Source: an uncultured Collinsella sp.
GTDB lineage: Bacteria > Actinomycetota > Coriobacteriia > Coriobacteriales > Coriobacteriaceae
Reading direction: 5' to 3'
Assembly (NCBI GenBank): GCA_900541725.1
Contig: UQLB01000005.1
Coordinates: forward strand, 52,263-116,262
DNA: 64,000 nucleotides
The translations under genes were made by a program, and so were the position numbers. The notes below the pieces were generated by a model, which searched no databases, had not been told where the DNA came from, and was given only the letters and a program-made list of their open reading frames with translations. Positions 25,227 through 33,380 of the stretch are shown here, in pieces. Every line of letters begins with the position of its first letter. The stretch's first letter is position 1.

Positions 25227-26116
25227 ATGACAAACCACCACGCTGAAGACGGCGAAAAGAAAAGCATTCTGGATGCCCGCATTGAGCGAGCATATGCAAA
25301 CGAATATGACGCCGCCTTTGCCGCCGCGACCATCAAGAACTACGCGTCGCTACCGCTCGCGACGATCTTGGCCGACCGCCCTCAACTGCTGAAGCGCTGC
25401 ACAAAGATCATGGGGACCCCGACATTCGCAAGTTGACAGACCCCTATGCCCCAAAACGCGACAACGATTCGTACGTTCTTACCGTAGGCTGCCTAGCCCA
25501 TATGCTTACGGCGCTCGACACGAAACTCAAGCTCAAATGGGAACCCGACGAGCGTCATGAACTCGAAAGCAAGCGGAACACCCTGCGCACCGCACTGTTC
25601 CTTCCGTTGGACGGCCTCAAGCGCTGCAACGTCGAGCTCAATACACGGGCGCGGCAAAAGCCCGGGACCACGGGGCAGAAAACTCCAAGACCCCATGCGG
25701 CCATCGTCGACCGCAACCGATATAACCGCATGACCGCGCACTTTTCTGCCGAGGGAGCAGCCATAAGGACGCTGATCGACCTGCTGTGCCTCCTGAGCAT
25801 CAACGAGCTATTTGAGGGCTATCTCGCCCTTGTTCCCGCGACGGCACCCAAGTCGGTAGCAAAGATCATCGAGACCTGCAGACGCCAGTTTGAGCGCCAT
25901 CGCAATGGCAGCGAGATGAACGCCAGCATCGCGCAGTACTACGCGGCTCATTACAAAAATGACGGATGTGCCCCTGTCGAGCATCAGCTGCGGCTCGCCT
26001 ACACCACGCCCGCCGCAACGCTCTATCGCTTTGGAGCCCTTGGCGCTTGCGAGCCGCACGAACAGGCAGCCTGCCCCACAACCGAACTCGATCTCAGGCT
26101 CGGACGAACCCTGTAG
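25227..26116 (+). pseudogene. Unknown protein, first gene of the ClpP-VirD4 operon, frameshifted
   Basis: The ATG at 25227 follows GGAG and reads MTNHHAEDGEKKSILDARIE and onward to about 25377, where the frame degenerates (QLLKRCTKIMG) and stops at 25436. Another frame is open without a stop from upstream of that point and reads PSTAEALHKDHGDPDIRKLT, then DPYAPKRDNDSYVLTVG, to 26116. One extra base near 25377-25381 joins them into about 296 residues. The second part alone could start at a TTG (25433). No known domain is recognised; the product looks soluble and helical, with NELFEGYLALVPATAPKSV and several Cys near the end. It lies 66 bp before the ClpP-type gene. Confidence 0.65.
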
Positions 26117-26182
26117 CCCGCCAGCCCCTCCGCGGGCAACAATCCTATTCCTCCACAACACAACCAACAGAAAGGAGTCCTC

Positions 26183-26800
26183 ATGGACACCAATCATTCC
26201 CCCATCATCAGCCCCCTCACCATGCGTGAATCCGCCCGAGGCATCACGCTCACCAGCATTTACGATGAGATGCTCGCCCGTCGCGAGCTCTCCGTCATGG
26301 GAAACATCGAAACCCCGATGGTTCACGACCTATGCCAGCAGATCCGCCTGCTCGATGCCACCGACCCCAGCCGTCCCATCACCATATTTGTCGCCAGCGC
26401 CGGCGGAAGCGTGCGATCGGGTCTTGCGATCTATGACGCCATGCGCCTCGCATCGTGCCCCATCCGCACCGTCTGCCTGGAATTCGCCGCGTCCATGGGC
26501 GCCGTGATCTTTATGGGCGGCGACGATCGCCGTATGGCGCCCCATGCAGAGCTCATGATTCACGACCCGCTGATCCCCCAGGGGGCAGGCGGCTCGGCAC
26601 TTGCGCTGCAGGAAACCAGCCGGCGTCTCATGCAGACCCGCAAGACCCTCACGCAAATCCTCTCGGACCGCAGCGGCCTCACGCCCAAGCGCATCCAGTC
26701 CCTCACTGCAAAAGACACCTACCTTTCGGCCGAGCGCGCCGTCGAGCTCGGCTTTGCCCACGAAATCCTCTCGACCACCAAGGAGGTCGCCCATGTCTAA
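26183..26800 (+). CDS. ClpP-type serine peptidase subunit
   Basis: The ATG at 26183 follows AAAGGAG and gives 205 residues, the size of ClpP. The fold motifs are RRELSVMGNIETPMVHDLCQ, ASAGGSVRSGLAIYDAMRLA (the usual NSPGGSV is altered), FAASMGAVIFMGG with the catalytic Ser, HAELMIHDPLIP with the catalytic His, and AKDTYLSAERAVELGFAHEIL with the Asp. All three catalytic residues are present, so it should be active. The housekeeping ClpP is expected elsewhere. The gene overlaps the VirD4-like ATPase gene by 8 nt, implying balanced synthesis of the two. A dedicated protease acting with that ATPase, or on its substrates, is plausible. Confidence 0.88.
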   Translation: MDTNHSPIISPLTMRESARGITLTSIYDEMLARRELSVMGNIETPMVHDLCQQIRLLDATDPSRPITIFVASAGGSVRSGLAIYDAMRLASCPIRTVCLEFAASMGAVIFMGGDDRRMAPHAELMIHDPLIPQGAGGSALALQETSRRLMQTRKTLTQILSDRSGLTPKRIQSLTAKDTYLSAERAVELGFAHEILSTTKEVAHV

Positions 26801-28097
26801 CCTCGCCAGCCGCCTCGCCGCATCTGAGTCCGCATTGTCCACCATCCTCGCCAAGGATCGAACGCTTTCCTGCGACACCCGCCAAACGGGACTCAACAAC
26901 AATGCACTTGTGATCGGCCCCTCGGGAGCCGGCAAGACCCGAAACGTCCTCAAGCCCAACCTACTGCAAATGAACGCAAGCTACATCGTGCTCGACACCA
27001 AAGGCACGCTCTGTCGCGAAGTGGGACCCGTGCTGGCAGCCCACGGTTACCGCGTGCAATGTCTCAACTTCGCCGACCTCAACACCGTCCCGGCCCTTGC
27101 GCCCGGCATCGAGCGCTGCGGCTACAACCCCCTGAGGCACATTCGCCGCAAGGCGGACGGCAGGCCCAACCAGCAGGACATCCTCTCGGTGGCAAAGGCC
27201 ATCTGCCCCATCGAGGACAACAACCAGCCTTTTTGGGATCATGCGGCGGCAAACCTGCTGTCGTGTCTTATCGCCTACGTCACCGAACAGCTACCCGCCG
27301 ACGAGCAGACGATCAGCTCGGTCATCAAGCTGATCGAGCACCTGCAGGACGGTGCCACGGGTCGATTGTTTGACGACCTGATCACGACCGACCCCCAAAG
27401 CTATGCCCTCTCGCTATGGCGGCGCTACGCCATTACGCAAAATGCCGAGCGCATGCACGCGAGCATCGTCGGCATCCTTGCCGAAAAGGTCATGTGTCTG
27501 GGATTCGACGGTGCGGCACAGCTCTATCGTGAGTGCCATCAGGTGGACTTCGCTTCCATGGGACACACCCCCTGCGCCTTGTTTGTAACCGTGAGCGATA
27601 TTGACCGCAATCTCGATCCGCTGACCGGCCTCTTTATTTCGCAGGCGTTTATGGGCCTCATTCGTGAGGCCGATAGGCAGCCCGACGGCAGCCTGCCCGT
27701 GCCCGTGCGCTTTATGCTCGATGACTTCGCAAATCTGCAGATCCCCCAGATCGACAACGTGCTCTCGATTATCCGAAGCCGCAACATCTGGGCAGCGCTG
27801 CTGCTGCAGTCCACCAACCAGCTCGATGCGCTCTATGGCGAGGCACGCGCACGCTCCATCATGGGCAACTGCGACACGCATCTGGTGCTGGCGTTCCAGG
27901 ATCCCGAGAGTGCCCGGGTGTTTTCCGACCGCGCCGACGCGCTGCCCAGCACGCTCATGGCGACGCCGATTGATCGCTCGTGGCTCTTTGTACGCGGTCG
28001 CACTCCCGAACAGGTCGAGCGCTTTAGGCTCGAAGACCATCCGCTCTACGGGGAGCTGCCCGAGGCGCAGCGAGGCCATGCGGAGGCCGAGATCTAG
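26793..28097 (+). CDS. Soluble VirD4/TraG-type coupling ATPase
   Basis: The ATG at 26793 lies inside the ClpP-type gene and gives 434 residues. Walker A is VIGPSGAGKT (residues 40-49), followed by YIVLDTKGTLCREVG. Walker B is FMLDDFANLQIPQ near residue 305, and IWAALLLQSTNQLDALYGE plus MGNCDTHLVLAFQD match the conserved C-terminal motifs of conjugative coupling proteins. The N-terminal membrane helices of VirD4 are missing, so it should be cytosolic. No relaxase, VirB4 or other transfer gene is in the window. It may be a relic of an integrative element, or a hexameric ATPase repurposed to serve the neighbouring peptidase. Confidence 0.88.
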   Translation: MSNLASRLAASESALSTILAKDRTLSCDTRQTGLNNNALVIGPSGAGKTRNVLKPNLLQMNASYIVLDTKGTLCREVGPVLAAHGYRVQCLNFADLNTVPALAPGIERCGYNPLRHIRRKADGRPNQQDILSVAKAICPIEDNNQPFWDHAAANLLSCLIAYVTEQLPADEQTISSVIKLIEHLQDGATGRLFDDLITTDPQSYALSLWRRYAITQNAERMHASIVGILAEKVMCLGFDGAAQLYRECHQVDFASMGHTPCALFVTVSDIDRNLDPLTGLFISQAFMGLIREADRQPDGSLPVPVRFMLDDFANLQIPQIDNVLSIIRSRNIWAALLLQSTNQLDALYGEARARSIMGNCDTHLVLAFQDPESARVFSDRADALPSTLMATPIDRSWLFVRGRTPEQVERFRLEDHPLYGELPEAQRGHAEAEI

Positions 28098-28174
28098 GCG
28101 CAGGGTTCTCGCAGCGCGCGGCGCCCCGGCGATGTTCCACAAAGGCCGTGCGCCCCGGGACCACGGCAAAGCAA

Positions 28175-28206
28175 AGGGGCCCGCATCCGATAGGATACGG
28201 GCCCCT
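28175..28206. terminator. Bidirectional terminator between the VirD4-like gene and pgi
   Basis: AGGGGCCCG / CGGGCCCCT with further pairing inside forms a strong hairpin between two convergent genes. T residues flank it on the minus-strand side. Confidence 0.8.
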
Positions 28207-28238
28207 GACTATAAGACGCGATGCGTTAACAGCAGCGA

Positions 28239-29933
28239 CTACTTGCGATGCGCGCGGTAGAACTCGATGAGCGCCTGGGTCGAAGCGTCCTGCTCGGCCT
28301 TGGCGGCGTCGTCGTGGAAGGCAGGGGTGATCTGCTTGGCAAGCTGCTTACCCAGCTCGACGCCCCACTGGTCGTAGGAGTCGATGCCCCAGACCGTGCC
28401 CTCGACAAACGTGATGTGCTCGTACAGGGCAATGAGCTCACCGAGCGCGAACGGGGTCAGCGTGTCGCCGAAGATCGAGGTCGTCGGACGGTTGCCCTCA
28501 AAGCAGCGGGCCGGGACGATCTGCTCGGGCGTGCCCTCGGCACGAACCTCGTCGGCCGTCTTGCCAAAGGCGAGCGCCTTGGTCTGGGCCAGGAAGTTGC
28601 CCAGGAACAGCTCATGCACGTCCTGGCCGCTATCGGTCGCAGGGTTGGCAGTATTGGCGAAGGCGATGAAGTCGGCCGGAACCACCACAGTGCCCTGGTG
28701 CAGCAGCTGGTAGAAGGCATGCTGGCCGTTGGTGCCGGGCTCGCCCCAGAAGATCTCGCCGGTATCGGAGGTCACAGCGCTGCCGTCCCAGCGAACGTGC
28801 TTGCCGTTGGACTCCATGGTGAGCTGCTGCAGGTAGGCCGGGAAGCGGTGCAGATACTGGCAGTACGGAAGCACGGCGTGGCTCTTGGAGCCGAAGAAGT
28901 TGACGTACCAGACGTTGAGCAGGCCCATCAGCGCGACGGCGTTGCTCTCGAGCGGCGTGTTGCAGAAGTACTCGTCGATGGCGTGGAAGCCCTCGAGGAA
29001 CTGCTGGAAGCGCTCGGGGCCGAGCACGACGATCAGCGACAGGCCCACGGCGGAGTCGACGGAGTAGCGGCCGCCGACCCAGTTCCAGAAGCCGAAGGCG
29101 TTGGCGGGGTCGATACCGAAGGCCTCGACCTTCTCGAGTGCGGTGGAAACGGCGACGAAGTGCTTTGCCACGGCCTCGGCGTTCTGCTCCTCGGAGCCGT
29201 CGATGGCGCCCTGAGCCTTGAGCTGCTCGAGCATCCAGGCCTTGACCTCGCGAGCGTTGGTGAGGGTCTCAAGCGTGGTGAAGGTCTTGGAAACGATGAT
29301 CACGAGCGTGGTCTCGGGATCGAGGCCCTTGAGCTTCTCTGCCTGATCGTTGGGGTCGATGTTGGAGATATAGCGGCAGTCGATACCGGCGTCGGCGTAG
29401 GGACGCAGAGCCTCGTAGGCCATGACCGGGCCCAGGTCGGAGCCGCCGATGCCGATGGACACCAGGTGCTCGATCTTCTTGCCGGTAACGCCCTTCCACT
29501 CACCGGAGCGAACGCGCTCGGCGAAGGCATACATGCGGTCGAGGACCTCGTGCACGTCGGCGACGACGTCCTGGCCGTCGACGATGAGCTGGCCCTTCTC
29601 GGTTGCCGGGCGGCGCAGCGCGGTGTGCAGAACGGCGCGGTCCTCGGTGGTATTGATGTGCTCGCCGGAGAACATGGCGTCGCGGCGCTCCTCGAGTTTC
29701 ACCTCGCGGGCAAGATCGCACAGCAGCTTGACGGTCTCATCGGTCACCAGGTTCTTGGACAGATCGAAGTGAAGGTCGCCAGCGTCAAAGCTCAACTTAT
29801 TCACGCGGTCGACATCGGCGGCGAACCAGGCCTTGAGGTCGATGCCCTCGGCCTCGAGCTTCTCCTGATGGGCCTCGAGCGCCTTCCAAGCGGCGGTCGA
29901 CGTAGCGTCGATAGGTGCGGCAACAGTTGCCAT
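28239..29933 (-). CDS. pgi: Glucose-6-phosphate isomerase
   Basis: The ATG at 29933 (MATVAAPIDATSTAAWKAL) follows GAGGA and gives 564 residues, a normal Pgi length. Motifs include FSGEHINTTEDRAVLHTALR, VSIGIGGSDLGPVMAYEAL, VIIVSKTFTTLETL, GGRYSVDSAVGLSL and the active-site segment SNGKHVRWDG, plus EPGTNGQHAFYQLLHQGT. It interconverts glucose 6-phosphate and fructose 6-phosphate in glycolysis. It would directly use the glucose 6-phosphate released by the FrlB-like enzyme. It is monocistronic. Confidence 0.97.
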   Translation of the reverse strand: MATVAAPIDATSTAAWKALEAHQEKLEAEGIDLKAWFAADVDRVNKLSFDAGDLHFDLSKNLVTDETVKLLCDLAREVKLEERRDAMFSGEHINTTEDRAVLHTALRRPATEKGQLIVDGQDVVADVHEVLDRMYAFAERVRSGEWKGVTGKKIEHLVSIGIGGSDLGPVMAYEALRPYADAGIDCRYISNIDPNDQAEKLKGLDPETTLVIIVSKTFTTLETLTNAREVKAWMLEQLKAQGAIDGSEEQNAEAVAKHFVAVSTALEKVEAFGIDPANAFGFWNWVGGRYSVDSAVGLSLIVVLGPERFQQFLEGFHAIDEYFCNTPLESNAVALMGLLNVWYVNFFGSKSHAVLPYCQYLHRFPAYLQQLTMESNGKHVRWDGSAVTSDTGEIFWGEPGTNGQHAFYQLLHQGTVVVPADFIAFANTANPATDSGQDVHELFLGNFLAQTKALAFGKTADEVRAEGTPEQIVPARCFEGNRPTTSIFGDTLTPFALGELIALYEHITFVEGTVWGIDSYDQWGVELGKQLAKQITPAFHDDAAKAEQDASTQALIEFYRAHRK

Positions 29934-30058
29934 AGAGTCCTCCTCAACATACGGGCGCATACCTCCATGCACCCGGATAATCAGACGCCCCTATTCTAGC
30001 GCAGGTCAAGACCGTAATCAGCGAGCGTTGCCAATCCGCCCCCAAACGGCGACCGACC

Positions 30059-30123
30059 AAAAAGGGACAGGTTTATTTTGGCAGGTCAAACGCTTTACCA
30101 ACCAAAATAAACCTGCCCCTTCC
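30059..30123. repeat. Palindromic repeat (REP-like), full copy
   Basis: Arms AAGGGACAGGTTTATTTTGG (30062-30081) and its near-perfect complement (30102-30121) enclose a 20-nt loop, just after the stop of the Fe-ADH-like gene. The half-motif AAAAGGGACAGGTTTT recurs at 30790, indicating a dispersed element. It may also serve as a terminator. Confidence 0.75.
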
Positions 30124-30132
30124 TGGCGGGTA

Positions 30133-30654
30133 TTAGGCCGCGGCGCATACGCTGCCGAGCAGCTCGCGCAGAGGAGACCCAATACCCTCAAGCAGTTCGG
30201 GAGCGATAATGGCAAAAACGGGAACCTCGCCGGCTCCCACGACGGCAGGCACTTTGCCCTCCGAGACAATACATCCATAAGGGACAAAACCGTCTTCGCC
30301 GGCATCGAGCGCCGCCATGCGACGGGCGAGTTCGCGCGCAAAGCCGGCAGTATCGGCATCGCCAATCGCCAAGACAAAGTCCACACCTTCGTCGGTCGCC
30401 AGGGCCACGGCTTCGTCGATCAGCTCGTCTCCCCCATCGCCAACCGAGCCGCAGCGGAAAAGCACGCGCTCGAGCAGAGCTCGATCAACCGAGCCGAGTG
30501 CCGCCGAAACGAGCTCATCGCGCGTATGTTTGTCACCGCCCAGCACGACCAGCGCCTTGGTGCCACCGTAGTGAGCGACCAATCGTCCGCACCAGCGAGC
30601 CACGTCTCCATCCGCAACAAGGCGCGTCGGCATACCAAACCCATAATTGACCAT
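30133..30654 (-). CDS. Stand-alone iron-ADH N-terminal-domain-like protein
   Basis: From the ATG at 30654 the protein opens MVNYGFGMPTRLVADGDVAR, close to the start of iron-dependent alcohol dehydrogenases ('NPTRIVFGKG'). It continues with HYGGTKALVVLGGDKHTRD and GDGGDELIDEAVALATDEGVDFVLAIGDADTAGFA, in the place of their NAD-binding GGGSxID region. It ends after about 173 residues. The metal-binding helical domain is absent, so it cannot be a normal dehydrogenase. The frame is open to 30717, so an upstream start is possible. It may be a decayed gene or a nucleotide-binding domain reused alone. Confidence 0.5.
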   Translation of the reverse strand: MVNYGFGMPTRLVADGDVARWCGRLVAHYGGTKALVVLGGDKHTRDELVSAALGSVDRALLERVLFRCGSVGDGGDELIDEAVALATDEGVDFVLAIGDADTAGFARELARRMAALDAGEDGFVPYGCIVSEGKVPAVVGAGEVPVFAIIAPELLEGIGSPLRELLGSVCAAA

Positions 30655-30784
30655 CTTTCCCACAACCCTTCCGTGCGTATAGGCGGTATCAATCGTTAGG
30701 CTCATGCTACGAAGCAAGGTTTTCCGAGCTGTTTCGCGCTCTTTAGAGCTGCGTTAAAACCCGATGCAGCCGCACGACCATACC

Positions 30785-30806
30785 TGCCAAAAAGGGACAG
30801 GTTTTG
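30785..30806 (+). repeat. Half copy of the AAGGGACAGG repeat
   Basis: GCCAAAAAGGGACAGGTTTT matches one arm of the repeat at 30059-30123. It lies 27 bp upstream of the first LexA-like box of the polymerase gene. Confidence 0.5.
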
Positions 30807-30832
30807 ACGATGTCCGGACGAGCGCGTATTAT

Positions 30833-30863
30833 CGAACATGTATTCGTTAAGAACATGTGTTTG
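30833..30863 (+). promoter_or_regulatory. Two tandem LexA (SOS) boxes
   Basis: CGAACATGTATTCG (30833-30846) and AGAACATGTGTTTG (30850-30863) each match the Gram-positive LexA consensus CGAACRNRYGTTYG at 13 of 14 positions. They lie 17 bp apart, directly upstream of the polymerase start, implying induction by DNA damage. Confidence 0.82.
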
Positions 30864-30875
30864 ATGGGAGGACGC

Positions 30876-32381
30876 GTGGGGCACGAGCGTCACACCTATA
30901 TCTGCATCGACCTCAAGACGTTTTACGCCAGCGTCGAGTGCGTCGACCGCGGGCTCGACCCGCTCACCACCAACCTGGTCGTTGCCGACGAATCGCGCGG
31001 ACGCACGACCATCTGTCTCGCTATCACGCAGGCCATGAAGGACCTCGGAATCCATAACCGCTGCCGTCTGTTCGAGATTCCCGACGGCATCGACTACATC
31101 AAAGCAGTGCCGCGCATGCAGCACTACATGGAGGTGTCGGCGCAAATCTACGGTATCTACCTGGAATATGTCAGTCCGCAAGACGTTCACGTCTACTCAA
31201 TTGACGAGTGCTTTATCGACGTGACGCCCTATCTGGACCTCTACCATACCGACGCTGAAATCTTCGCCTGTATGCTGCGTGACGAGGTCCTGGGGCGCAC
31301 CGGCATCACGGCAACGGTCGGCATCGGCCCCAACCTATTCCAGGCCAAGGTGGCACTCGACATTACCGCCAAGCACGTACCCAACCGCATCGGCATACTC
31401 GACGACGAGACGTTCCGCAAGGAAATCTGGCCCCATCGCCCCATCACCGACATCTGGGGTATTGGCCCCGGCGTGGCGGCGCGTCTCGAAAAGTACGGCG
31501 TCTACGACCTGATGGGCGTCGCAGCCCTCGACGAGAACCTGCTCTATGACGAGCTCGGCGTCAACGCCGAGTACCTGATCGACCACGCTTTTGGGCGCGA
31601 ACCGACAACCATCGCCGACATCCAGGCCTATCGCCCCCAGGCAACCTCGACCACGACCGGACAGGTGCTCTCGAAGGGCTATGCCTACGAACAGGCCTAT
31701 ACGGTGTTGCGCGAGATGGTCGATGCAGCCGTACTGGACCTGGTCGACAAGCACGTGGTGTGCGACAGCATCTCGCTCTTTGTGGGCTATGCAAGCGAGC
31801 GCGCCGATATCCGCCGGCTCGATGCCAGCGGCACAGCGCAATATATCGACGGCTGCGGGCACCTACGCTCAAGCACCTCGGGAATCGAGCCGACCGCAAG
31901 CGATAGCCCCGAACTTGCACCCCGCGCGCCCAAGCCCGTCCAGCGCGACGACGAGCGCCGTCGCATGGTTCGCGAGGCGCAGGCGATTGACGGCATCTTC
32001 GTGGGCGAGCACGGCGGAAAGCCGCGTGGCGGTTATGCCGCGCTCTTTGCCCATTCCAATGCGTCTCGAAAGCTACCCGAACGAACCAATTCGTTTAAGA
32101 AGATCATGGGCTACTTCGATGACCTGTGGGCACAGACCGTCGACCCCAAACGACCTGTCAAACGTATTAACCTGGGCTTCGGAAACCTTATGCCCGAAGA
32201 GTTTGCCACCATCGATTTATTTAGCGATGTCGAGGCCGACGGACGCGAACGCGACCTGGCCCGCGCCGTGCTGGCCGTAAAAGGCAAATATGGCAAGAAC
32301 GCCCTGGTCAAAGGACTGAGCTTTACCGCAGGCGCCACCGCACGCGAACGCAACGACCAGGTTGGGGGACATCGTGCCTAA
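30876..32381 (+). CDS. Y-family DNA polymerase (UmuC-like)
   Basis: The GTG at 30876 is chosen because GGGAGG lies 4 nt upstream, after the two LexA boxes; it gives 501 residues. The palm has ICIDLKTFYASVECVDRG and the catalytic VYSIDECFIDVTPY. Fingers and thumb follow with ATVGIGPNLFQAKVALDITAK and DIWGIGPGVAARLEKYGV. A long variable insertion (about residues 330-420, with RAPKPVQRDDERRRMVREAQ) interrupts the little-finger part, as in UvrX/UmuC-like proteins of Firmicutes. It performs translesion synthesis in the SOS response. It overlaps the YolD-like gene by 8 nt. Confidence 0.93.
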   Translation: MGHERHTYICIDLKTFYASVECVDRGLDPLTTNLVVADESRGRTTICLAITQAMKDLGIHNRCRLFEIPDGIDYIKAVPRMQHYMEVSAQIYGIYLEYVSPQDVHVYSIDECFIDVTPYLDLYHTDAEIFACMLRDEVLGRTGITATVGIGPNLFQAKVALDITAKHVPNRIGILDDETFRKEIWPHRPITDIWGIGPGVAARLEKYGVYDLMGVAALDENLLYDELGVNAEYLIDHAFGREPTTIADIQAYRPQATSTTTGQVLSKGYAYEQAYTVLREMVDAAVLDLVDKHVVCDSISLFVGYASERADIRRLDASGTAQYIDGCGHLRSSTSGIEPTASDSPELAPRAPKPVQRDDERRRMVREAQAIDGIFVGEHGGKPRGGYAALFAHSNASRKLPERTNSFKKIMGYFDDLWAQTVDPKRPVKRINLGFGNLMPEEFATIDLFSDVEADGRERDLARAVLAVKGKYGKNALVKGLSFTAGATARERNDQVGGHRA

Positions 32382-32799
32382 ACCCAAGCAACAGCCCATG
32401 CGCCCGCCGACCGCCTTTGAGCGTCTGGCCGACCCCGAGGGTAGGCGGCGATCAGCCGACCCCAAACGTACCGCCAACGGCGCCGTCCGCGCCAACCGCG
32501 CCGCACAGTTTATGCCATTCGCCGCTCTCACGGGATACTACGAGCTCGTACGTAAGCAAGAGATTACCGTTGAGCCCAAATGTGAGCTGACGGAAGAAAA
32601 AGCCCTCGAGCTTTCAAATAAGCTCGAGGGCCTCAAGCGTGGCGACCTGGTGCGTGTCACCTATTACGATACGTATGGCTATCGTAGCCGCACGGGCATT
32701 CTCGACGAGGTGCTTCCCGCGTTCAAACTGCTCAAACTCCGGGACATCGCTATCAAATTCGACGACATCCAAGACATCGAGCTGCGCGGTCGCGCCTAG
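32374..32799 (+). CDS. YolD-like protein
   Basis: The GTG at 32374 follows GGGGGAC inside the polymerase gene and gives 141 residues. The family motif RAAQFMPFAALTGYYELVRK is clear, followed by two strands (LKRGDLVRVTYYDTYGYRS and IKFDDIQDIEL). YolD-type proteins sit next to UvrX/UmuC polymerases and are thought to act as UmuD-like partners. Translational coupling and the shared LexA boxes fit that role. Confidence 0.88.
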   Translation: MPKPKQQPMRPPTAFERLADPEGRRRSADPKRTANGAVRANRAAQFMPFAALTGYYELVRKQEITVEPKCELTEEKALELSNKLEGLKRGDLVRVTYYDTYGYRSRTGILDEVLPAFKLLKLRDIAIKFDDIQDIELRGRA

Positions 32800-32819
32800 G
32801 CGCAAGCGAACGCATGACC

Positions 32820-33203
32820 CTATAGCTTCATGACGTAATAGCCTGCGCCCTTCACGGCGCCCTCAAGCGCCTCACGATCGATTGGGTTTTTAGAGCGCAC
32901 GTTCGCCGTGTGATCGGCATACGTCACCGTGGCCCAAATGCCATCCAGCGCATTCAAAGCATTCGCGACGTTTTGAGCACAGCCGTCGCAGCTCATACCG
33001 CCAATGAGCAGCTCCTCGCAATAGGGATAGTGAGACTCATCGGTATCGGTCACCACGGCTCTCTTGACCTTCTTACCGCACGCACCATCGCTGCAGCAGC
33101 TTTTGCCGTGCGTCGACGCGACAATACGTCGCAATCCAAATAACATGCCGACGGCAATTACGGCAAGCACGATAAGATTTGCAGGGTTAAGCAGGTCTTC
33201 CAT
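32820..33203 (-). CDS. Membrane-anchored HMA (copper-type) metal-binding protein
   Basis: The ATG at 33203 (MEDLLNPANLIVLAVIAVG) follows GAGGAG and gives 127 residues; the longer frame to 33599 overlaps the divergent promoter. One N-terminal membrane helix is followed by a Cys-rich stretch (KSCCSDGACGKK), then an HMA domain with GGMSCDGCAQNVANALNAL. The CxxC motif binds Cu(I) in chaperones and P-type ATPase N-domains. The first part resembles the FeoB-associated Cys-rich proteins. No copper ATPase gene is adjacent. A copper-type operator lies upstream. Confidence 0.85.
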   Translation of the reverse strand: MEDLLNPANLIVLAVIAVGMLFGLRRIVASTHGKSCCSDGACGKKVKRAVVTDTDESHYPYCEELLIGGMSCDGCAQNVANALNALDGIWATVTYADHTANVRSKNPIDREALEGAVKGAGYYVMKL

Positions 33204-33234
33204 ATGCTCCTCTTCCTGTAAAGCTCTAGCCAAA

Positions 33235-33249
33235 TACCCCCATGGGGTG
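33235..33249 (-). promoter_or_regulatory. CsoR-like copper operator
   Basis: TACCCCCATGGGGTG contains ACCCC / GGGGT arms, resembling the C/G-tract palindromes bound by CsoR copper sensors. It is about 32 bp upstream of the HMA protein start, inside its probable leader or promoter. Confidence 0.5.
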
Positions 33250-33313
33250 TCCCCCATCTTACCCCAAACTCGTGTCAGTTCGGTCAAATAGTTTCCCTTT
33301 TCAAACTTTTTAG

Positions 33314-33360
33314 TTGACCAAGGCTTACTTTCGTGTATAAGTTTTCCTAGGCTAACAGAT
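33314..33360 (+). promoter_or_regulatory. Promoter with DtxR/IdeR-like box for the DUF3793-flavodoxin operon
   Basis: TTGACC (33314-33319) and TATAAG (33336-33341) form a promoter with a 16-bp spacer. Just after the -10, at 33342-33360, the sequence contains TAGGCTAAC, the core of the DtxR/IdeR consensus. Iron-loaded repressor there would block transcription, so the operon should be on when iron is scarce. Confidence 0.6.
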
Positions 33361-33380
33361 GGGGAACCGAAAGGAGCACC

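Noticed and set aside
24939..25241. Minus-strand frame of 100 codons before the ClpP operon
   Set aside because: No ribosome site, no family pattern and hydrophobic runs caused by the CA-rich leader on the opposite strand.
25227..28097. The ClpP/VirD4 genes as part of a prophage or full conjugative element
   Set aside because: No capsid, portal, terminase, relaxase, integrase or attachment site was seen around them, and both flanks are housekeeping genes.
28248..29999. Long open frame on the plus strand opposite pgi
   Set aside because: Shadow of the clear pgi reading frame; the product is composed of repeated low-complexity segments typical of antisense high-GC frames.
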